From DATESZ01 sp035283845 (GTDB lineage Bacteria > Desulfobacterota > Syntrophia > Syntrophales > JACQWR01): DNA of 5,582 nucleotides. Within the stretch, counting starts at the first letter, position 1, and every line of letters begins with the position of its first letter. This document shows, piece after piece, positions 1 through 5,582 of the stretch. The translations under genes were made by a program, and so were the position numbers. The notes below the pieces were generated by a model that did no database searches, was not told the DNA's origin, and saw nothing but the letters and a program-made list of their open reading frames with translations. The DNA is taken from NCBI GenBank assembly GCA_035283845.1, contig DATESZ010000221.1, forward strand, positions 1-5,582, given 5' to 3'.

Positions 1-762
1 GCGAAGAAAATCGGGACTCCAGGTGATGGTGGCGTCATCGGCAAAGCGCCGCTCCGTGTCGAGTGCCCGCAAGAGTTTCCGTAGATCGCCCACGAGTGGC
101 TGCAATTCCGAAGCGACCGCCGGCTGGGAAAATGGTTTGAGTATGCCCTCGCCACGCATCATGGCCCGTACGCCATCCACCCATCCACGCCAGCTCAGGT
201 GGGCGACAAATACCGTGATGACAGAGATGACAACTCCGAGTAGCGCAAAAAGGATAATCACGTATTTGCGGGTATCGGCGCTGCGGCGTTCGACAAAGCT
301 CATGTCATGGACGAGGATCAGAGAGCCGCCGCTTCGTTCCCCTTCCTGCTCCATGGGGTGAGTGGCTACGTGAACTGCTCCCTGAGGGAGTTGGTGAAGT
401 GGGCTCGTCACTTTATCCTTTAATGCAGGCGAGGAACAGCCGAGGGATTTTGGGAAGGTTGATGTGCGGTAGAGAAGCGTGCCATTGCCATCACAGAAAC
501 CAAGTGCCAGCAGGCGCTCGTCCTGGATGGCCCTAAGCAGCAGGGCATTGATCCTGGCCTTGTTTCCCTGCTGGAGAAGTTCAGCCAGGGGATCACGCAG
601 TGTATTGGCAATCAGGCGGGAGCGGATATCCATATCCCGGACGAACCAGTACAGGGTAAGCTTGTCAACCAGCGGCACCACGGCATAGGCCAATAGTGTC
701 AACGCGATGACGAGAGGGATGATGAAGCGCAGTGACAGACGAAGTGATCGTATCGGTATCAT
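1..762 (-). CDS. Membrane-anchored OtsA-type trehalose-6-phosphate synthase, N-terminal part (partial)
   Basis: This is the first 254 codons of a gene that continues past the left edge with no stop. ATG at 762-760 is preceded by a strong Shine-Dalgarno, and the reading frame is open throughout. What is visible is the regulatory half only. A short basic N-terminus is followed by membrane helix 1 (about residues 13-32), an extracytoplasmic domain of about 130 residues (33-165) with two cysteines (C90, C109), and membrane helix 2 (about 166-188). A HAMP-like linker follows (about 189-237), with the stretch LSWRGWVDGVRAMMRGEG. The ITWSPDFLR stretch at the end resembles the sequence just before the GT20 catalytic domain in proteobacterial trehalose-phosphate synthases of about 740 residues, as I remember that family. 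The full protein would make trehalose-6-phosphate from UDP-glucose and glucose-6-phosphate. The catalytic domain lies outside the window, so the product is inferred from this N-terminus and from the GH15 gene 15 bases upstream. A HAMP-bearing sensor protein is the main alternative. Confidence 0.8.
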   Translation of the reverse strand, partial: MIPIRSLRLSLRFIIPLVIALTLLAYAVVPLVDKLTLYWFVRDMDIRSRLIANTLRDPLAELLQQGNKARINALLLRAIQDERLLALGFCDGNGTLLYRTSTFPKSLGCSSPALKDKVTSPLHQLPQGAVHVATHPMEQEGERSGGSLILVHDMSFVERRSADTRKYVIILFALLGVVISVITVFVAHLSWRGWVDGVRAMMRGEGILKPFSQPAVASELQPLVGDLRKLLRALDTERRFADDATITWSPDFLR

Positions 763-769
763 TATCGGT

Positions 770-777
770 GCACCTCC
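770..777 (-). promoter_or_regulatory. Strong ribosome binding site of the trehalose-phosphate synthase gene
   Basis: Read on the minus strand, GGAGGTG lies about 8 bases before the ATG at 762. It starts immediately after the TAG stop codon of the GH15 gene (780-778). This fixes the start of the downstream gene and suggests that ribosomes finishing GH15 reinitiate on the synthase message. Confidence 0.8.
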
Positions 778-2568
778 CTAAAATGCATAGTCCCAGCTTT
801 TACTGAGACGGATGGCGGCATTAATCAGTCCGACCATACTGTAAGTCTGGACAAAATTACCCCACTGTTCTCCAGAGCGAACATCGAGATGCTCGGCAAT
901 GAGACCATGGCGGTTACGGCGCGCCAACAGGTTCTCGAATAGCGGTCTGGCTTCGTCACTGCGGCCAAGGGCCACGAGGGCATAGATATACCAGTAGGTG
1001 CAGACGATGAAGGCATTCTCCGGGGCGCCAAAGTCGTCCTGTTCGACGTAGCGGAAAATATATTCACCCTGTCGCAGCTCACGCTCAATAGCCGCGACGG
1101 TTGAGGCAAAGCGGGGGTCATCCGCGGTAAGGAAGCCTACGTCATGCATCAGCAGCAGACTGGCCTCCAGAGCGTTACCCTCGAAGGTCGCGGTGAAAGC
1201 TTTCTTTTGGCCATTCCAGGCCCGGTTACAGATGGTGGCGTGAATCCGCTCCGCCTGTGTGCTCCAGTAGACCGACCGTTCGGTAAGACCGAGGCGGGTC
1301 GCGATCCTTGACAGGCGATCGCACGCGGCCCAGCACATGATGCTGGAGAAGGTGTGAACTCGTTTGCTGCCGCGCAACTCCCACATGCCCGCATCGGGAT
1401 GATCATGCACCTTGATAGCGATTTCCCCCAGCGGCTCAAGCCGAAGAAAGAGCGGGGCATCCCCCCGATGCATTAGTCGCTGGTCGAAGAAAACATGGGT
1501 TACTGCCAGAATCGCCGAGCCATACGCGTCATGCTGGATCTGACCATAGGCTTGATTTCCCACTCGCACCGGTCCCATGCCGCGGTATCCCGCAAGCGTT
1601 ACTACGTCTCGCTCCGCCAGATTTTTCCGGCCATCGATACCGTAGACCGGCTGTAAGTGTCCGCCATTGGCGCCGGCCACCACATTAACCAGGTACCTGA
1701 GGTAGCGCTCCATGGTATGGGTTGTGCCGAGACGATTGAGGGCGTTGACGACAAAATAGGCGTCACGAAGCCAGCAGTAGCGGTAGTCCCAGTTTCTTCC
1801 GGAGTTAGGCGACTCGGGGATCGAGGTGGTCATCGCCGCCACAATGGCGCCGGTGTCATCGAAGGCATTAAGCTTCAAGGTAATGGCGGCGCGAATGACT
1901 TCATCCTGCCACTCGAAGGGGATACCCAGGTCGCGTACCCATTCATGCCAGTAGGCGAGGGTTTCAGCTTTGAATCGCCGTGCCAGCTCATGAATCTCCT
2001 CCTGGATCGTTTCGTCGCTGCCAAAGATGAGCGTCACGTCGTTTTCGAGAATAAAAGGAAGTTCCTGGAGGATAGTGGTTATGGAGGCTTCGGTAGTCAA
2101 TCGCATTACCATATCAGGCGATACATAACGGATATGGTGGCTCCCGTGGGTGATTTCACACTGATCACGGCCATAATCATAGGTCGGCCGGACGCGAAGG
2201 CAGATCCTGGGGCTGCCATGTATGCGATGAATCTGACGGACCAGCATCATCGGCGTAAATGTCCGCCCATGCTGCCGAAAGCGGGGAGCGAAGTCGGTGA
2301 TTTCCACGACCGCGCCCCGGGTATCGGTAATGCGTGTAACGAAAACGGCAGAGTTGGGTAGGTAGCTTTGTTCGGCCTTGAACTGGTCAACCATCTCAAT
2401 CGAACAAAAACCCTTCCCCGAAGCCGTCTGATGCTCCTGTAACAAAGAACAAAACACCGGATCACCGTCAAAACGGGGCAGACAGTACCAGACAATTTCC
2501 GCTGTTGAATCTATCAGGGCGCCGACTTGGCAGTTGCCGATCAAGGCAAGATCAAGAGAACTTTTCAT
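778..2568 (-). CDS. Glycoside hydrolase family 15 protein (glucoamylase/trehalase type)
   Basis: Complete 596-residue protein, the usual length for cytoplasmic bacterial GH15 enzymes, with no signal peptide. The N-terminus (LDLALIGNCQVGALID, residues 5-20) is typical of the family's beta-sandwich domain, which runs to about residue 200. The alpha/alpha-barrel catalytic domain follows, with the signature RNWDYRYCWLRDAY at 258-271. E397 in MWELRG fits the general acid, and E559 in GLIAEH fits the general base; both assignments are by motif and not by alignment. The C-terminal NFVQTYSMVGLINAA stretch (571-585) is also characteristic. The family is an inverting exo-hydrolase that releases glucose from alpha-glucans, and some bacterial and archaeal members are trehalases. 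The tightly linked trehalose-phosphate synthase makes trehalose or a related glucoside a plausible substrate, but sequence alone does not settle this. The ATG at 2568 has an AAGAGG Shine-Dalgarno only 3 bases upstream, which is short, but the conserved N-terminus supports this start. Confidence 0.93.
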   Translation of the reverse strand: MKSSLDLALIGNCQVGALIDSTAEIVWYCLPRFDGDPVFCSLLQEHQTASGKGFCSIEMVDQFKAEQSYLPNSAVFVTRITDTRGAVVEITDFAPRFRQHGRTFTPMMLVRQIHRIHGSPRICLRVRPTYDYGRDQCEITHGSHHIRYVSPDMVMRLTTEASITTILQELPFILENDVTLIFGSDETIQEEIHELARRFKAETLAYWHEWVRDLGIPFEWQDEVIRAAITLKLNAFDDTGAIVAAMTTSIPESPNSGRNWDYRYCWLRDAYFVVNALNRLGTTHTMERYLRYLVNVVAGANGGHLQPVYGIDGRKNLAERDVVTLAGYRGMGPVRVGNQAYGQIQHDAYGSAILAVTHVFFDQRLMHRGDAPLFLRLEPLGEIAIKVHDHPDAGMWELRGSKRVHTFSSIMCWAACDRLSRIATRLGLTERSVYWSTQAERIHATICNRAWNGQKKAFTATFEGNALEASLLLMHDVGFLTADDPRFASTVAAIERELRQGEYIFRYVEQDDFGAPENAFIVCTYWYIYALVALGRSDEARPLFENLLARRNRHGLIAEHLDVRSGEQWGNFVQTYSMVGLINAAIRLSKSWDYAF

Positions 2569-2630
2569 GTGCCTCTTACTTTATGAAATAGTTGATAAGC
2601 TATTCTTGCAAGGTTGAGAAAGATATTGCA

Positions 2631-2636
2631 TTTATA
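2631..2636 (-). promoter_or_regulatory. Candidate -10 box for the GH15 operon
   Basis: On the minus strand TATAAA matches the sigma-70 -10 consensus at five of six positions and would give a leader of roughly 55 bases before the GH15 ATG. The hexamer at the right distance upstream (GGAAGC) is a poor -35. A second weaker candidate pairs TTGCAA (2612-2607) with TTTCAT further downstream. Neither is strong; this marks the likely location of a promoter, not a proven one. Confidence 0.22.
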
Positions 2637-2677
2637 CAAAGAAAATACAACCTGCTTCCGACTCGTGATGCCATGCG

Positions 2678-2692
2678 GCCAGGATCGCTGGC
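2678..2692. repeat. Short perfect inverted repeat after mscS
   Basis: GCCAG and CTGGC flank a 5-base loop, giving a 5-bp GC-rich hairpin about 40 bases after the mscS stop codon. No run of T follows on the minus strand, so it does not qualify as an intrinsic terminator. It could be a message-stabilising stem or chance. Confidence 0.3.
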
Positions 2693-2731
2693 AAGGACGT
2701 TGAAATACCAAATGGAATAAAAACTCGGTTA

Positions 2732-3781
2732 CTAAGCATGTTTCTGCCAGTCTTTTTCCTCCCGGAGATAGACCGTCCTGTGGGGGAAAGGTATCTCAAT
2801 GGCTTCTTCCCTGAACCGCCGGAATATTCGCTTGCGCATCTCATGTTGGACGGGATACTGATCGGTGAATTCCTGAACCTGGCAGATGAGGGTAAAATCA
2901 AGGGAGCTTTCGCCAAAACCGGGAATAAACCGCACAAAAGGTTCCGGGTCGGCAAGCAGTCCTGGTATTTCACCTGCTCCTTTCTTGGCTTCCTCCAGGA
3001 GAATTTTCTCAATTCGTTCCGGATCTTCCTCATAACTTACGCCAACCGGTATGAGCAGAGACATTCTTTTTTCAGGCAAATAGTAATTGGTGACAATGCT
3101 CTGCGCCAGTTTACTGTTGGGAATCACGACCATGTTGTTGGGAAGCATCCGTACCCGGGTCGTTCTCCAGGTAATGTCCGTTACGTAACCCTCCTGGCCT
3201 GTTTCCAGGCGAACAAAATCGCCGATTTTGATCGATCTTTCCAAGAGGACGTGAATCCCGGCAAAGAGATTTACCAGCGTATCCTGCAGGGCCAGGGCCA
3301 CGGCCAGACCGCCGACGCCGAGAGCGGTGAGAAGCGGCGCGATGGATATTCCCAGGACGCTGAGAATTATCAGGACTCCGACGGTAAGTATAATGCCTTT
3401 CAGGAGGCCGTAGGCCAAACCTGTCGTCGGAATCGGCAGATTTGATTTCCGGATGTAATTCGTGAATATATTCCCTGTCAGATTTGCTGCTGCAATCGAG
3501 ATCGACAGGATCAGGATGACATGGATTGTCTTGTCGATTATGAGAACATATTTCGGCGGGATGTCGGAAACGGCAAGGCCGATGTAAAGGCCTATTGCCA
3601 GACACCAGTAGATTGAAGGCGTTCTCAGGGCTTTCAGCATGATATCATCAATGCGGGATTCCGTTTTCTCGCAGCACCTGTGCAGTAAGCGGAAGGCTAT
3701 CCCTCTGATAATCATCAGGACGGCTGAGGTACCCAATACTATCAGTAACGGAATCATTACCATCTTTATGTTGCTGTTCAT
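2732..3781 (-). CDS. MscS-family mechanosensitive ion channel
   Basis: Complete 349-residue inner-membrane channel that would open under membrane tension to release ions and small solutes on hypo-osmotic shock. Hydrophobic segments lie at about 6-29, 54-73, 78-100 and 122-145. The pore helix follows at about 148-176, with the glycine/alanine-rich pattern TALGVGGLAVALALQDTL typical of MscS TM3. Next comes the beta-domain signature (ERSIKIGDFVRL at 181-192, then a V-x-x-I-x-W-R-T-T-R run, and N-x-x-V-I-P-N-S at 216-223). The C-terminal alpha/beta domain ends in the family-typical IEIPFPHRTVYL at 328-339. With about five membrane helices it is longer than E. coli MscS (286 residues, three helices), resembling the larger MscS paralogues in layout. 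The ATG at 3781 has a GGGAGG Shine-Dalgarno 6 bases upstream. It follows the M23 gene after 19 bases and is very likely co-transcribed with it. Ion selectivity cannot be read from the sequence. Confidence 0.93.
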   Translation of the reverse strand: MNSNIKMVMIPLLIVLGTSAVLMIIRGIAFRLLHRCCEKTESRIDDIMLKALRTPSIYWCLAIGLYIGLAVSDIPPKYVLIIDKTIHVILILSISIAAANLTGNIFTNYIRKSNLPIPTTGLAYGLLKGIILTVGVLIILSVLGISIAPLLTALGVGGLAVALALQDTLVNLFAGIHVLLERSIKIGDFVRLETGQEGYVTDITWRTTRVRMLPNNMVVIPNSKLAQSIVTNYYLPEKRMSLLIPVGVSYEEDPERIEKILLEEAKKGAGEIPGLLADPEPFVRFIPGFGESSLDFTLICQVQEFTDQYPVQHEMRKRIFRRFREEAIEIPFPHRTVYLREEKDWQKHA

Positions 3782-3787
3782 ATCCCC

Positions 3788-3793
3788 CCTCCC
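3788..3793 (-). promoter_or_regulatory. Ribosome binding site of mscS
   Basis: GGGAGG on the minus strand, within a purine run, sits 6 bases before the mscS ATG and inside the 19-base gap after the M23 stop codon (3803-3801). It selects the first methionine over the in-frame ones at residues 7 and 9. Confidence 0.75.
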
Positions 3794-3800
3794 GATTCCT

Positions 3801-5069
3801 TTATCCGTCTCCAGGAGCCGCCGGCTTCACAGATGTGTCGATTACGACGGCGCCGGAAAATTCGGATGACGCAAGTTCCACATTCATTTCATCCCTGAAC
3901 TGATTAAATACTGCCAGCATATTTGCCGTTATAGCCAGACCCCGTGGCAACTTGACAGCCATCGGATTGACCGCATGGTCATTGATCCTCATCTCGTAGT
4001 GCAGGTGGGGGCCGGTGGCAAGGCCCGTAGCCCCTACGTACCCAATGATCGCACCCTGGTTGATTTTCGCGCCTCTGTGAACAACCCCGGCGATTTTTGA
4101 CAAATGGCCGTAATAAGTTTTATAATCATTGCGATGCCGGAGGATGATCAGATTACCGTATTCTCCACGACGTCCGGCAAATATGACCCTCCCGTCTCCG
4201 ACGGCGGAAACGGGCGTCCCTTTGGCTGCTGCATAATCGAGCCCATGATGAGGGCGATAAATTTTCAGGACCGGATGGAACCTCCTTGCAGAGAAAGTGG
4301 AACTGATCCGCCGGAAGCTCAAAGGCGCTTTCAGAAAGACCTTCCGGAGAGACCTGCCCTTTTCATCATAGTAACGGATTTTCCCTTTCTGCTCGAAGGC
4401 ATAGGCGCGATAGACATCGCCATTGTTGATGAATTCGGCGGAAAGGATTTGGCCGTATTTCTTGAACTCGCCATCTTTATACAATCCCTCAACGATGATT
4501 TTGCAGGAGTCGTCAGTTCTCAAATCCGCAGTAAAATCGATGTCCCAGGCGAAGATATCAGAGAGTTGCAGGGCAAGAAGCAGATTTTCAGTGCCCTCTC
4601 CCAGGGAAGAGATCAGGTTCCCCTTAATTGAGATTCTGATATGAAGTATTCTTTTTTCGTAGACGATGGGTATTTTTTCCGCGCAATACCCTTGGTCTGT
4701 GCGATTGACATTCAGGTAGCAGTCGTCGTCAATCCAATAGATGAAGGAACTTATCTGCTCATTATTATCGCAAATGATTTTATACTGGCGGCCGGGATAG
4801 ATTTCCCGCAGTTTGTGGATGCCGGCGGAGGCTTCCCGTATCTTGTAAAGTTCTGTGATATCAAGCTTATACCTTTTGAAAATGTCAAAGAAGGTTTCAC
4901 CTTTTTTGATGATGCCGGTGATCACCTGGAATGCCTGTGGCTGCCGGATGGGGGGTGCTCCCTTCTTTCTTGCTATATGGCTGAAGCTGCCGAGGAAAGC
5001 CAGGAAAGATAAGGAAATGATGATCACGATAGCTGTTTTTCCAAGGAAATTGAACATGATACCTTTCAT
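3801..5069 (-). CDS. M23-family (LytM-type) peptidoglycan endopeptidase, membrane-anchored
   Basis: Zinc metallopeptidase of about 422 residues that would cleave peptide cross-links of peptidoglycan in the periplasm. Numbering from the ATG at 5069, an uncleaved signal-anchor helix lies at about 11-29. An OapA/LysM-like domain follows at about 50-98 (GIIKKGETFFDIFKRYKLD), then a middle domain (about 133-230) resembling the one before the catalytic domain in MepM/Csd3-type enzymes. The M23 core occupies about 252-374. All expected residues are present: H274 and D278 in PHHGLD, H322 in YYGHLS, and H355 and H357 in GPHLHYE. An active enzyme is therefore likely, unlike degenerate EnvC/NlpD-type members. 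The C-terminal 48 residues are an extension of no recognised type. The start is uncertain: a TTG at 5081, ATG at 5069 and ATG at 5057 are all in frame, none has a good Shine-Dalgarno, and all keep the anchor helix. It is the first gene of a probable operon with mscS. Confidence 0.9.
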   Translation of the reverse strand: MKGIMFNFLGKTAIVIIISLSFLAFLGSFSHIARKKGAPPIRQPQAFQVITGIIKKGETFFDIFKRYKLDITELYKIREASAGIHKLREIYPGRQYKIICDNNEQISSFIYWIDDDCYLNVNRTDQGYCAEKIPIVYEKRILHIRISIKGNLISSLGEGTENLLLALQLSDIFAWDIDFTADLRTDDSCKIIVEGLYKDGEFKKYGQILSAEFINNGDVYRAYAFEQKGKIRYYDEKGRSLRKVFLKAPLSFRRISSTFSARRFHPVLKIYRPHHGLDYAAAKGTPVSAVGDGRVIFAGRRGEYGNLIILRHRNDYKTYYGHLSKIAGVVHRGAKINQGAIIGYVGATGLATGPHLHYEMRINDHAVNPMAVKLPRGLAITANMLAVFNQFRDEMNVELASSEFSGAVVIDTSVKPAAPGDG

Positions 5070-5152
5070 ATTTAAAGCCAATCGGAACGAAGCAAACTGT
5101 CAGTAGAGCGCCTTCTTAAGCAGCGCCGGTATTCTTTTAGTGATTGACCATT
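5070..5152. other. Gap between nhaA and the M23 gene
   Basis: This 83-base stretch lies between the nhaA stop and the M23 start. Read on the minus strand it has a GCGC...GCGC stem around a CTTAAG-containing centre (near 5106-5125), interrupted by a bulge and without a following T-run, so it is not a convincing terminator. No clear promoter or strong Shine-Dalgarno precedes the M23 gene. Whether M23 is read through from nhaA is therefore open. Confidence 0.4.
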
Positions 5153-5582
5153 TTATGTTTTTGTAACCAGCAGCAGCCACAGGAGACCGGCGCTGGCAGC
5201 AATGACCGAAGCAATCAGGATGCCCAGCTTTGCCGCCTCCAACAGGGTTTGATCGCCAGCGAAGGCAAGTTGGCTGATGAAGAGGGCCATGGTAAAACCG
5301 ACGCCACCCAGCCATGCCGCCCCGAGAAGATGGCGCCACGCAACACCTGTCGGTAATTGAGCAATACCTGCTTTTACAGCGAGCCAGCTCACTCCGGCGA
5401 TACCAAGGAACTTACCCGCAACGAGGCCGGCGATGACACCTAAAGTAACGGGATGAACCAACATCTGTCCCACATTCAACGTGGAAAAGCGGATGCCGAC
5501 ATTAGCTGCGGCAAACAACGGGATGACCCCAAAAGTCACCCAGGGAGATAGTATATGTTCCAGTCGTTGCAGGGGTGACTGG
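5153..5582 (-). CDS. nhaA: Na+/H+ antiporter NhaA, C-terminal part (partial)
   Basis: The last 142 codons of a gene that begins beyond the right edge, ending in TAA at 5155-5153. The inner-membrane antiporter exchanges external H+ for internal Na+ (or Li+), supporting pH and sodium homeostasis. The visible part begins with SPLQRLEHILSPWVTFGVIP, which matches the NhaA segment leading into transmembrane helix IX/X, followed by LFAAANVG. A lysine in VAGKFLGI (codon 5413-5411) aligns with K300 of E. coli NhaA. The GGVGFTMALFIS motif and the closing AAKLGILIASVIAAS helix are typical of the last two helices. The Asp pair that binds sodium lies outside the window. An in-frame GTG at 5539 is not a real start, because conserved NhaA sequence continues upstream of it to the window edge. 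Confidence 0.95.
   Translation of the reverse strand, partial: QSPLQRLEHILSPWVTFGVIPLFAAANVGIRFSTLNVGQMLVHPVTLGVIAGLVAGKFLGIAGVSWLAVKAGIAQLPTGVAWRHLLGAAWLGGVGFTMALFISQLAFAGDQTLLEAAKLGILIASVIAASAGLLWLLLVTKT

Larger units (their letters stand above)
2569..2731. other. Intergenic gap between mscS and GH15, no gene seen
   Basis: This 163-base stretch holds no convincing gene. It is AT-rich near the GH15 start. The half nearest mscS contains a small perfect inverted repeat. It probably separates the M23-mscS transcript from the GH15-synthase transcript, because the other same-operon gaps in the window are only 15-19 bases. No clear U-tract terminator is present. Confidence 0.6.

Noticed and set aside
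23..361. 112-codon open frame on the plus strand
   Set aside because: It overlaps the HAMP-like and second-helix region of the synthase gene in antisense; the arginine/serine-rich product is typical of shadow frames.
1657..2361. 234-codon open frame on the plus strand
   Set aside because: It lies wholly antisense within the GH15 gene, whose conserved motifs run through the same bases. The plus-strand translation shows no recognisable domain and is a codon-bias shadow.
2591..2612. Imperfect inverted repeat TTGATAAG / CTTGCAA before the GH15 gene as an operator
   Set aside because: The arms match only partly and the AT-rich background makes such matches common by chance.
2678..2692. Intrinsic terminator after mscS
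   Set aside because: The stem is only 5 bp and no T-run follows on the minus strand; it is kept only as a small inverted repeat.
2632..3033. 133-codon minus-strand frame reaching into the gap after mscS
   Set aside because: It mostly overlaps mscS in another frame and its product has no recognisable features; the part beyond mscS is too short to support a gene.
2738..3445. 235-codon open frame on the plus strand
   Set aside because: It is fully antisense to mscS. The minus-strand reading contains the complete MscS signature, and the plus-strand product is charged, repetitive and without family features.
4104..4631. 175-codon open frame on the plus strand
   Set aside because: It is antisense to the M23 catalytic and middle domains and has no domain signature.
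5080..5110. Promoter-like TTGCTT...TAAATA on the minus strand before the M23 gene
   Set aside because: Spacing is 16 bases but transcription would start at or after the likely translation start, leaving no room for a ribosome binding site.

Overview
All five protein-coding genes that can be supported in this window lie on the minus strand, so transcription runs from position 5582 towards position 1. In that order they are: the C-terminal part of an NhaA-type Na+/H+ antiporter (entering from the right edge), a membrane-anchored M23 (LytM-type) peptidoglycan endopeptidase, an MscS-family mechanosensitive channel, a complete glycoside hydrolase family 15 (GH15) enzyme, and the N-terminal membrane/sensor-like part of an OtsA-type trehalose-6-phosphate synthase that leaves at the left edge. 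I see no tRNA, rRNA, insertion sequence, CRISPR array or phage gene.

The gene set fits a Gram-negative bacterium, most likely in the broad Proteobacteria. An NhaA antiporter, an M23 endopeptidase with an OapA-like N-terminal domain, and the pairing of GH15 with a two-membrane-helix trehalose-phosphate synthase are all at home there. The M23 and mscS genes look more like those of deltaproteobacterial (Syntrophia/Desulfo-type) genomes, but this is an impression from protein style only and the lineage cannot be fixed from this window. Composition is uneven: hand counts of a few 60-base lines run roughly 33-57% G+C in the M23/mscS half and about 47-67% in the nhaA and GH15 parts.

Layout: nhaA ends at 5153. 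About 84 bases follow before the M23 gene (3801-5069, or 5081 if an upstream TTG is used). The M23 gene and mscS (2732-3781) are separated by only 19 bases that hold a strong Shine-Dalgarno, so they very probably form one operon. A 163-base gap (2569-2731) with a weak promoter-like sequence separates mscS from GH15 (778-2568). GH15 and the trehalose-phosphate synthase are 15 bases apart, with the second gene's Shine-Dalgarno starting on the GH15 stop codon, so they are very probably a second operon, translationally close-coupled.

Taken together, the genes deal with ion balance (NhaA), turgor release (MscS), cell-wall opening (M23) and the making and probably the breaking of trehalose or a related glucan (synthase and GH15). 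That is a coherent envelope and osmotic-stress neighbourhood, but every family is known and joint regulation is only inferred. I did not find a clear new system. The points most worth a second look are the periplasmic sensor-like domain on the trehalose-phosphate synthase, the unresolved substrate of the GH15 enzyme, the absence of an adjacent trehalose-phosphatase upstream, and the possible junction in the 2569-2731 gap.
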